NCBI GenBank assembly: GCA_001510385.1
Contig: LFFE01000016.1
Span: 1-64,000 of the forward strand
Direction of reading: 5' to 3'
DNA from: Actinobacteria bacterium casp-actino5
GTDB taxonomy: Bacteria; Actinomycetota; Acidimicrobiia; Acidimicrobiales; Ilumatobacteraceae
DNA: 64,000 bases
Positions 37,852 to 44,578 of this stretch are shown piece after piece. The translations under genes were made by a program, and so were the position numbers. Position 1 is the stretch's first letter; each line of letters opens with the position of its first letter. Under the pieces are notes generated by a model. The model did not search any database, was not told where the DNA came from, and saw only the letters and a list, made by a program, of their open reading frames with translations.

Positions 37852-38717
37852 CAGTGATCACTTGCTCCCACGCAGTGCGGGCCTTCCGCTTCTTGACCAG
37901 TGGTGTTGACACCAATTGGCACACCCTGAACGATTGTGCCGGTATCAACAATCACGTCACCAGCAGCGGTGAACTCCAACGGGAAGTGATCCATGCCGCG
38001 CGGTGCAGGACCACCTTTTTTCTCCCCAACACGGTTGTATTGAGAGCCGTGGCATCCACATTCAAACCACTGGCTTGAGGTGCACTGTGGCACGCGACAT
38101 CCAAGGTGTGGGCACTTCTGATACGAGGCAATCAAGCCCTGGCGCATTCCTGCCAGGACCGACTCTTTGTAGATGCCTTCTGCCTTCGCAACTGCGTCAA
38201 CCGGGTATTCGGTGATCCAGGCACGAGCCTCAGGGGCGTAAAAGAATCCTTGGCTCTGACGAATGCCCGACACGATGTCGTCGTATCGGCCGATTGGGAC
38301 TTTGCCGCCGAAGCCGCCTGTTTTCGTTGGCCACAAAAACCCAACAAATGAGGCAGCAGCGAATGCACCGAGCCCGGCGCTCATCAGCGAGATCGTTGCC
38401 CGGTTAAAGAATTGACGACGGCTCACGCCAATGGCATCCGGGTCGGCCGGAACGAAGGGCTCCGGAGCCAAATCTTTCGCCGGCATGAGGTCGGTGCCAG
38501 CGCGAACCGCGGCAGCCTCGGCTTCGACTGCTGCACCATCTGAAGTAGATGCGCTCGATCCGGCAGCCTTGCGAGCAGCACGGTCGCGGGCAACGGTCTC
38601 GTCACTCAGGGCACCCGCACCACGAACATCGCTCCGACGAGCGAGAGTCGCGAATGAGGCACCGGCAAGAACAATCAGCGCAATAACCGCAATGAGAATG
38701 ATGGAAGTTGCACTCAT
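37851..38717 (-). CDS. qcrA: Rieske Fe-S subunit of menaquinol:cytochrome c reductase
   Basis: A 288-residue protein. An N-terminal helix (4-26) is followed by a charged linker, a twin-arginine segment (SRRQFF at 99-104) leading into a second helix, and the Rieske domain. Cluster ligands are C202 and H204 (CPHLGC) and C220 and H223 (CGCHGS), with C207 and C222 placed for the structural disulfide. The start at 38717 (MSATSIILIA) fits the gene order. The frame upstream is shadow. The 7-nt gap to the subunit IV gene and 1-nt overlap with the cytochrome c gene show operon structure. Confidence 0.93.
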   Translation of the reverse strand: MSATSIILIAVIALIVLAGASFATLARRSDVRGAGALSDETVARDRAARKAAGSSASTSDGAAVEAEAAAVRAGTDLMPAKDLAPEPFVPADPDAIGVSRRQFFNRATISLMSAGLGAFAAASFVGFLWPTKTGGFGGKVPIGRYDDIVSGIRQSQGFFYAPEARAWITEYPVDAVAKAEGIYKESVLAGMRQGLIASYQKCPHLGCRVPQCTSSQWFECGCHGSQYNRVGEKKGGPAPRGMDHFPLEFTAAGDVIVDTGTIVQGVPIGVNTTGQEAEGPHCVGASDH

Positions 38718-38724
38718 GTCGACC

Positions 38725-39492
38725 TCACAACTCGAAGAAGAGTCCGTCACGCCATGGCAGCGTGAAGTTGAAGCCCGGACCCCGGAAGAACGAACCAATC
38801 ATTACCAGCACTGCCCAGAACATGAGGTGCACGGTCATGAGAGAGGTTGCAAATTTGCGATCCTCTGGCTTGTTTGAAGGGTTCCGGTCGATATACGGAG
38901 CAAAAATCATCACGATGATTCCGACACCAGGAATCGTCACACCAGCGACCATCGGGTGGAACATGGTGAGCAGTTCCTGCAGACCAAGGAAGTACCAAGG
39001 TGCCTTCGACGGGTTTGGCGTCTGGTTCGGGTTTGAGTGCTGCAACAACGGAGCGTTGACCCAAACCGAGAACAGGAAGGTAAACGCAAGACAAGCAAGC
39101 GCCGCAACAAACTCGGCCGCGAGCAAGTGCGGCCACGTATGAACTTTGTCGACTGGCGTCGCCTTGACCTCTTGAATTGAGCCAGACTTAACGACTGTCA
39201 GAAGGCGCTGGGTGTGCCCACCGGGGCCTGCACCAACTGGAACCCCGCCGCCGGCAGGGGCAGCGGCAACCGCAGCGGCTGCGCGATCGGCGACGGCAAC
39301 GCCACCACCTGACGCCTCGGCGCCACCTTCGGAACGTGATTTTGCTGACTTCGAACGTTCTAACAGGTGTGCCGGAATGCGCGAATCACCTGCTGCCTCT
39401 TCAGCGGGCGCGGCCGCTTCAGCAGCGGGCTCTGCCGCTTTCTCGCGAGCGGCCTGCGCTCGCTTTAGTAGATGTTCTGGAATCTCAGTCAT
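38725..39492 (-). CDS. Cytochrome b C-terminal half (subunit IV-like) with N-terminal IPxHLLxR repeats
   Basis: A 255-residue protein. The C-terminal 150 residues have three helices and the b6f subunit IV-type motif PNPSKAPWYFLGLQELL, part of the quinol-oxidation site. The N-terminal 95 residues are an Ala/Glu/Gly-rich, probably disordered cytoplasmic region that starts MTEIPEHLLKR and repeats IPAHLLER at 39-46. The same motif starts the cytochrome c at 41441. The split of cytochrome b into two genes resembles b6f and Bacillus-type menaquinol complexes rather than the single-chain QcrB of mycobacteria. Confidence 0.92.
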   Translation of the reverse strand: MTEIPEHLLKRAQAAREKAAEPAAEAAAPAEEAAGDSRIPAHLLERSKSAKSRSEGGAEASGGGVAVADRAAAAVAAAPAGGGVPVGAGPGGHTQRLLTVVKSGSIQEVKATPVDKVHTWPHLLAAEFVAALACLAFTFLFSVWVNAPLLQHSNPNQTPNPSKAPWYFLGLQELLTMFHPMVAGVTIPGVGIIVMIFAPYIDRNPSNKPEDRKFATSLMTVHLMFWAVLVMIGSFFRGPGFNFTLPWRDGLFFEL

Positions 39493-39507
39493 GGGGTGAG
39501 CCTCCGA

Positions 39508-40293
39508 TCAGAGCGGTCCACTGATGCCGCCGTCCTTGCGGACACGCCAGAAGTGAATCGCCATGAAGATGACGATGATGAACGGGAAGAACAGCACGTG
39601 TAGCACGTACCATCGGAGCAGAGTTTCCGAACCGATTTCAGCGCCACCGAGCAACACGAATCTCACTTCTTGTCCGAAGACCGGTGTGTACCCCATCATG
39701 TTGGTACCCACCGCAACGGCCCACATCGCGAGCTGGTCCCACGGCAACAGGTAACCGGTGAACGACAGCAACAATGTCAACGTGAGCAAAATGACGCCAA
39801 TCACCCAGTTGAACTCTCGAGGGGGCTTGTAGGCGCCGTGGTAGAACACTCGAGCCATATGTAAGAACACGGCGAGCACCATCAGGTGGGCTCCCCATCT
39901 ATGCATATTTCTTACGAGTAAACCGAAGGTCACCGACGTCTGCAGGTTAGAGATGTCGTCCCATGCGGCTGTTGCTTCGGGTCGATAGAAGAACATCAAG
40001 AAGATGCCCGTCACCGTCAGCAAGATAAAGAGGAAGAAGCTCAGCCCACCGAGACACAGGGTGTAACTGACCTTCACGGCGTGACGCTTCACCTTTACCG
40101 GGTGAAGGTGGTACAGCACCGAGTTCATAATGACGTATGAACGGTTACGTGGGCTATCGGTATAGCCCTTTCTGAAGATTGAGCCGGGCCGGAAAATACT
40201 GCTCCAGACCTGTGATCCTTGAACAGAATCAACGGTCTGCTGAACACGCTCTTTCGCGGTTGGGCGGGGGGTTTCGTCAATGATCTTTGCCAT
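39508..40293 (-). CDS. Cytochrome b N-terminal half (cytochrome b6-like)
   Basis: A 261-residue protein with four membrane helices and the paired haem-ligand histidines: HRWGAHLMVLAVFLHMARVF in the second helix and RWYVLHVLFFPFIIVIFMAIH in the fourth. The C-terminal WRVRKDGGISGPL is typical of b6-like proteins. It has a longer basic N-terminus (about 60 residues). It lies 15 nt upstream of the subunit IV-like gene. Together they form the quinol-oxidising core. Confidence 0.94.
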   Translation of the reverse strand: MAKIIDETPRPTAKERVQQTVDSVQGSQVWSSIFRPGSIFRKGYTDSPRNRSYVIMNSVLYHLHPVKVKRHAVKVSYTLCLGGLSFFLFILLTVTGIFLMFFYRPEATAAWDDISNLQTSVTFGLLVRNMHRWGAHLMVLAVFLHMARVFYHGAYKPPREFNWVIGVILLTLTLLLSFTGYLLPWDQLAMWAVAVGTNMMGYTPVFGQEVRFVLLGGAEIGSETLLRWYVLHVLFFPFIIVIFMAIHFWRVRKDGGISGPL

Positions 40294-40299
40294 GTGGGA

Positions 40300-40713
40300 T
40301 CAGAACCTCATGCCGTAGGAGTAGCCATGGTTATTGGTACGGGTGTGACTTTCACCAGCAGATGTTGCCGGTCCTACCTTTCCGAGGATGATTACCCCGG
40401 TTGGGCAGCGGTCAACGCAGAGAGCGCATCGGGTGCAAATGTCGTCATCAATAATGAAGACCACATTGTCTGAGGGGTCGTCACCAGGGCGCTCTGTTCC
40501 TTCGGCCTCGGTGATTGACTCAGGTTGCACCATGTGGATGCACTTCCACGGACAAATATCGACGCAGCCTTCGCACATAATGCATTCGGACTGGTCGATG
40601 TGAATGAATTGCTTTGGCTTAACTGCGCGCGTCAAATAATCAGCGTCCACCTCGACGAGTGCGTACTCGTCGGTGAACGGCATCATCGGCGGATTGGCGT
40701 CAGTACGTGCCAT
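40300..40713 (-). CDS. 2[4Fe-4S] ferredoxin-like subunit in the bc operon
   Basis: A 137-residue protein without signal peptide or membrane helix. It has two 4Fe-4S motifs, CIMCEGCVDICPWKC and CTRCALCVDRCP, separated by an acidic insertion of about 35 residues, and short extensions at both ends. The layout resembles NuoI-like dicluster ferredoxins. It sits 9 nt after an unknown 3-TM gene and 6 nt before the cytochrome b6-like gene, so it is probably a cytoplasmic electron-transfer subunit of this complex (inference). Ordinary bc1/b6f complexes have no such gene. Confidence 0.9.
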   Translation of the reverse strand: MARTDANPPMMPFTDEYALVEVDADYLTRAVKPKQFIHIDQSECIMCEGCVDICPWKCIHMVQPESITEAEGTERPGDDPSDNVVFIIDDDICTRCALCVDRCPTGVIILGKVGPATSAGESHTRTNNHGYSYGMRF

Positions 40714-40722
40714 TGCTGAACC

Positions 40723-41205
40723 TCAGGCTTTCCTCACGAGAGGGCGGCCATACGAACTTGTTGGGAGTTCCTTCGCAACAGAATCTCCGCGCTTCTGCCA
40801 CCAGATCCAAATGAAGATCAACAGGCCGAAGTAGTAGGCGTGAAGCACGACGACAATGACGTCGCGGATCGCCTCGTACTGCATAGTGAACGGAAACCAG
40901 CCATCGAACGCTTTGGGCTTCAAGATTCCGCCAGGTCCAAAAATGATCTTGCTGCGATCCCAACCGAGGTCTTTGTCAGCATGGTCAATCCACTGGTGCG
41001 GGACAACACCGAAGGCGAGGAACATCACACCGAATGCGTACACCGAGCCAACCATTGCTTCGCCCCAGGAAGTCGGCTTTCCGACCGGGCGACGACGACC
41101 GTAAGCCATCACTGCGAACGTCAAGATGTTGGACGCGATGAATGACGTCAGGAACGCCGTATTCATTCCCGGCCACTCAAGCACATTCCAGTTAAAGGCG
41201 ATCAT
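40723..41205 (-). CDS. Unknown three-helix membrane protein, first gene of the bc operon
   Basis: A 160-residue protein with three hydrophobic helices (about residues 14-36, 48-68 and 113-136), a His-containing stretch after the second (VVPHQWIDH) and a histidine at the start of the third (LHAYYFG). I do not recognise the family. The ATG at 41205 has an AGGAG site 4 nt upstream. An earlier in-frame ATG at 41217 and a longer frame to 41334 exist but lack support. The ferredoxin gene follows after 9 nt, which suggests this could be the membrane partner of the ferredoxin subunit (inference). Confidence 0.8.
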   Translation of the reverse strand: MIAFNWNVLEWPGMNTAFLTSFIASNILTFAVMAYGRRRPVGKPTSWGEAMVGSVYAFGVMFLAFGVVPHQWIDHADKDLGWDRSKIIFGPGGILKPKAFDGWFPFTMQYEAIRDVIVVVLHAYYFGLLIFIWIWWQKRGDSVAKELPTSSYGRPLVRKA

Positions 41206-41440
41206 GTCGCTCCTCATTGCTTTCCGTTGATCGAGCTTCAATGAAGCACTACCCGCAGAGACTGTAGTCGCGCCAACAACCAAAATTCCTATTCCCGAAG
41301 ATGAGTTGTCGGCAGGTTTTCTCCATTCTGGCATCTTGTACCCCGACTCACGTCAGGTTGTGCATAAGTTCATTGGCAAGATCTTCGAGTTCAACATTCA
41401 AGATTCACGCGTTTGAGCATTCGCCGTCTATCGTGTTGGG
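41206..41440. other. Divergent intergenic region between the bc operon and cytochrome c
   Basis: 235 nt between divergent genes, so it should carry promoters of both. On the plus strand TATCGT sits 6 nt before the cytochrome c GTG. On the minus strand TACAGT (41261-41266) is a possible -10 about 55 nt before the bc operon start. I see no clear operator or riboswitch-like fold. Confidence 0.5.
41429..41434 (+). promoter_or_regulatory. -10 box (TATCGT) of a probable leaderless cytochrome c mRNA
   Basis: TATCGT lies 6 nt before the GTG at 41441, placing the expected transcript start on the start codon. There is no convincing Shine-Dalgarno alternative start. Confidence 0.5.
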
Positions 41441-42268
41441 GTGACTGAGATTCCTGAGCATCTCCTTCAGCGCAGCCGAGAGAGGCGCGCCGCGCTTGGT
41501 GGAGGCGACGCATCCACCGCCGCTCCAGCGGAGACCAACACAGCATCATCCGCACCAGCGGTCCCTGAAGCAGCGACTCCTTCTGGTCCGGCTCCGCGCG
41601 CCGCAGCGCCAGAGGCGGCAAGCCCGCCTCCGCCAAAACCAGATTCGTTCGTCGTCTCGAAGTATCGCTCACGTAAAAAGATTCCAAGTTGGGCAATGGC
41701 CGGACTCGCTCTCCTTCCGATCTGGATGTTCATGTATGTCCGTTCGGTGACCGCCCAAGCAGAAGAGGCTTCTGGACCGCTCGCCATTGGTGCAGAGCAG
41801 TACTCGACCTGCGCGGGGTGCCACGGCGGAAACGGTCAAGGTGGAGTTGGATACCAGTTCTCCGAAGGTGAAGTTCTCAAAACGTTCCCCAACATTGAAG
41901 ACCAGCTTCGTTACGTGATGTACGGAACCGGCGCATACAACATCGCTGGTGTCTCAAATTACGGCAACCCAGATCGAGAGGGGGGCCCGCACCTCACTGG
42001 AGAGCGCGGCGTCATGCCCGGGTTCAGCGGCGCCATCACCGACTATGAACTTCTTGGCGCAGTTTGCTACGAGCGATATACCTTAGGTGGCGCTGATTCA
42101 GAAGGCGATTACGCCGAAGAATTTGAAGAATGGTGCTCCGAGGAATCCGAGATCTTCATTGAACTCGAATCTGGTGCCGCTCTTGCTTCGATCCATGAGA
42201 GTCACGAAGGCATCATCGAGATTGGTGATGGCCCCGCTCCTGGGTCACCCGCAATGATGGAGGGATGA
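41441..42268 (+). CDS. Monohaem membrane-anchored cytochrome c with IPEHLLQR N-terminus
   Basis: A 275-residue protein. The N-terminus MTEIPEHLLQRS matches that of the subunit IV-like protein of the divergent bc operon. An Ala/Pro-rich linker (about residues 20-68) leads to one helix (82-104), then an exported haem c domain with CAGCH (124-128) and a candidate Met ligand in RGVMPGFSG. The C-terminus is acidic. It is likely an electron carrier between the bc complex and the terminal oxidase (inference from location and anchor). Confidence 0.9.
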   Translation: MTEIPEHLLQRSRERRAALGGGDASTAAPAETNTASSAPAVPEAATPSGPAPRAAAPEAASPPPPKPDSFVVSKYRSRKKIPSWAMAGLALLPIWMFMYVRSVTAQAEEASGPLAIGAEQYSTCAGCHGGNGQGGVGYQFSEGEVLKTFPNIEDQLRYVMYGTGAYNIAGVSNYGNPDREGGPHLTGERGVMPGFSGAITDYELLGAVCYERYTLGGADSEGDYAEEFEEWCSEESEIFIELESGAALASIHESHEGIIEIGDGPAPGSPAMMEG

Positions 42269-42284
42269 GACGGCAACGTCGCCC

Positions 42285-43424
42285 ATACTCCGCCATGATG
42301 CCCTCGTCATCGGTGGCGGCCCTGCGGGTGCTACCGCGGCGATCACACTTGCGTTACGAGGGCACTCCGTTGTCATGGTTGAGCAGCGGGCTCCAAATGC
42401 CGCTGTCTCACATCGTTCATGGCTGATCGACCATGGGTCCTACCGCGACCTTCAGCAACTTGAGGTCAATGTGCACGGCCACGAAATTACGAGTGTGCGC
42501 TTCTCGCATCATCAAGACGGAATTGAGCGTCCGTTACGAGGTGGTGCTGCACTCGTTGTCCAGCAAGACGCCTTGTTCAAAGCCCTCCGACAACGTTGTC
42601 GAGATGTCGGAGTGTCCGTCCTCGAGAGCACGCGAGCAACAACACCCATTATTGAACGAGGATTTCTCCGGGGCGCCCTATGCAGCACCGACATTGAGTT
42701 ACAGGCCGAATATTCCGTAATCGCCGACGGCGCGAACAGCACATTTGGAAGAACCCTCGGGACGTATCGGCGCCGAGATCTTCCCTACCTCGTGGCTATT
42801 AATGGAGTATGGAGATCGAATCTTGCAGCCACATCAACGGTCAACATCGCCCTTGACCTCACTCGATCAAGTGAAAATTCGTTGGCGGGGTATGGATGGT
42901 TGCTGCCTAGTGGCGCTGGCTCAATGACGGGAGGCGTTGTTGTTCCGTCGACGGTGCGTGATGTTGAGTCAATCAATCTCCTACAAGTTCTCGACGAAAT
43001 GGTGCGCACTCACGCATTCCGATGTGGTCTCGACCCAGATACACCACTCGAGCTTGGACGTGAGCGCCGGCTTCCTGTCGGCGGATCGGTTAGTCCGATT
43101 CTCGGCCCCACATTTGTTGTTGCGGGAGATGCCGGATCGACCGCAGACCCCTTGAGTGGCATTGGGGTCTCTGGATCTCTTCTTTCGGGCCGACTCGCCG
43201 GCGAGGTCGTTGCCGACGCAATCGACGAAGGTGCCTCGGCGCCACTGCAGAAATACTCTGCCAACCTCACATCGGCATTGGATCGAAGGCGCCGAATTGG
43301 AAGGGTGATGCTCCCGATCTTGGGACACAAAGTTGGTCGGCTAGCACTTCCGCTCGCCGCGCACTCAACCGTTGCTGCTGACGCATTACTGCGTTCAACA
43401 TTTGACACCTCGCTCAGGCGCTGA
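42285..43424 (+). CDS. Geranylgeranyl reductase family FAD-dependent oxidoreductase (start unclear)
   Basis: A flavoprotein of about 380 residues. The dinucleotide fold HDALVIGGGPAGATAAI is coded from about 42294, upstream of the first in-frame ATG (42375), so the ATG-started product would lose the FAD-binding motif. The second FAD motif, FVVAGDAGSTADPLSGIGVSG, is near the C-terminus. Between the in-frame stop at 42255 and the Rossmann motif there is no ATG, GTG or TTG in this frame. I list it from an ATA at 42285 only as an approximate border. The family saturates isoprenoid chains. MenJ of mycobacteria acts on menaquinone, which fits the neighbouring polyprenyl synthase and respiratory genes (inference). 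Confidence 0.8.
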   Translation: MLRHDALVIGGGPAGATAAITLALRGHSVVMVEQRAPNAAVSHRSWLIDHGSYRDLQQLEVNVHGHEITSVRFSHHQDGIERPLRGGAALVVQQDALFKALRQRCRDVGVSVLESTRATTPIIERGFLRGALCSTDIELQAEYSVIADGANSTFGRTLGTYRRRDLPYLVAINGVWRSNLAATSTVNIALDLTRSSENSLAGYGWLLPSGAGSMTGGVVVPSTVRDVESINLLQVLDEMVRTHAFRCGLDPDTPLELGRERRLPVGGSVSPILGPTFVVAGDAGSTADPLSGIGVSGSLLSGRLAGEVVADAIDEGASAPLQKYSANLTSALDRRRRIGRVMLPILGHKVGRLALPLAAHSTVAADALLRSTFDTSLRR

Positions 43425-43464
43425 CACAACTGCGCGCCGGCAATGCGACAGCTCGATCAAGAGG

Positions 43465-44451
43465 TCACGCCGTCGGCGATAACACAGTGTCGAGCAGCGC
43501 TCGGGGGGCTGCTCGTAGAGCCTCGGTTGCCCTTCCGTCAGGGAACCCCTCTGTTGCGGCAACCGCCGACTCAACAAACGATGCTGCAATCTCGCAGGCA
43601 TCGTCGATACCACCGGAACCACGCACAAGCGTGAGTGCCTCAAGACGCTGTTGCTCGTCAAGCGTTTCGCCGAAGAGTTCTTGCAGGCGTTCTGCACTTG
43701 AACCGCCGTTTGCCAACGTGCAGAGCACAGGAAGGGTATACACACCGACCTGCATGTCATGTCCGGCACGCTTACCGAGGTCTACGTCGGTCGACACGAT
43801 GTCGAGCACGTCGTCAATGATCTGGAACAGCATCCCGAAAGAATCGCCATATTCGGTCAGCGCATCTATCACCGGTCGATCGAGACCGGTGACGATTCCT
43901 CCTACTCGAGCTGATGTCCCGTATAACGACGCTGTCTTACCGCGTATCGATGCAAAGTAACTCTCACGTGTGCGAGACGCGTCGTACGTGGTGCGGAGCT
44001 CTTCGATTTGACCTTCGCACAACCAAGCGATGGTTTTTGCGAGCAGCCCAGCCACCTCAGTTCCGAGCGATGCCGCAATTTCGGAGGCGCGAGCAAGAAG
44101 GAAATCACCGGCAAGAATTGCTTGCAGATTTCCCCACTTCGCGTTGACTGTTTCCACTCCACGTCTTGTGGGCGATTCGTCCATGACGTCGTCGTGGTAA
44201 AGAGATCCAAGGTGAACAAGCTCACAGGAGACCCCTCCCCTCACGACATCTCGCGAGATCGAACCGTCACCGAGAGCGCCCGCGACCATGGTCAGCACCG
44301 GGCGCAACCGTTTGCCGCCAGCAATAATTAAGTGTTGGGCGAGTTCCGTGAGGTGTTCATCAGAAGTCTGAACAGACGCGAGAAGTTCGTCTTCAACCCG
44401 TTGGCGCTCAGCTCCAAGCACCTCAATAAGTGGGAAGACACATTCAGCCAT
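43465..44451 (-). CDS. Polyprenyl diphosphate synthase (trans, long chain)
   Basis: A 328-residue enzyme extending isoprenoid diphosphates with isopentenyl diphosphate. It carries GGKRLRP (45-51), the first Asp-rich motif DDVMD (87-91) and the second DDVLD (213-217). Its size and the residues before the first motif suggest a long-chain product for menaquinone, but chain length cannot be fixed. It is convergent with the geranylgeranyl-reductase-like gene (40-nt gap). A TAGCCT box lies 6 nt before its ATG. Confidence 0.92.
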   Translation of the reverse strand: MAECVFPLIEVLGAERQRVEDELLASVQTSDEHLTELAQHLIIAGGKRLRPVLTMVAGALGDGSISRDVVRGGVSCELVHLGSLYHDDVMDESPTRRGVETVNAKWGNLQAILAGDFLLARASEIAASLGTEVAGLLAKTIAWLCEGQIEELRTTYDASRTRESYFASIRGKTASLYGTSARVGGIVTGLDRPVIDALTEYGDSFGMLFQIIDDVLDIVSTDVDLGKRAGHDMQVGVYTLPVLCTLANGGSSAERLQELFGETLDEQQRLEALTLVRGSGGIDDACEIAASFVESAVAATEGFPDGRATEALRAAPRALLDTVLSPTA

Positions 44452-44457
44452 GTCCGC

Positions 44458-44463
44458 AGGCTA
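44458..44463 (-). promoter_or_regulatory. -10 box (TAGCCT) of a probable leaderless polyprenyl synthase mRNA
   Basis: TAGCCT on the minus strand ends 6 nt before the ATG at 44451. There is no Shine-Dalgarno sequence between. Confidence 0.5.
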
Positions 44464-44578
44464 CGCCCTCAGGTATGACTTCGTTAACACCTGCGCGATC
44501 ATCGTCGCTTCGTTCGGCTAGACGACCTCAGTCACCGGTAGGATGCAACAAAGAGAAAGACGACCTGAAAGGCGGATC

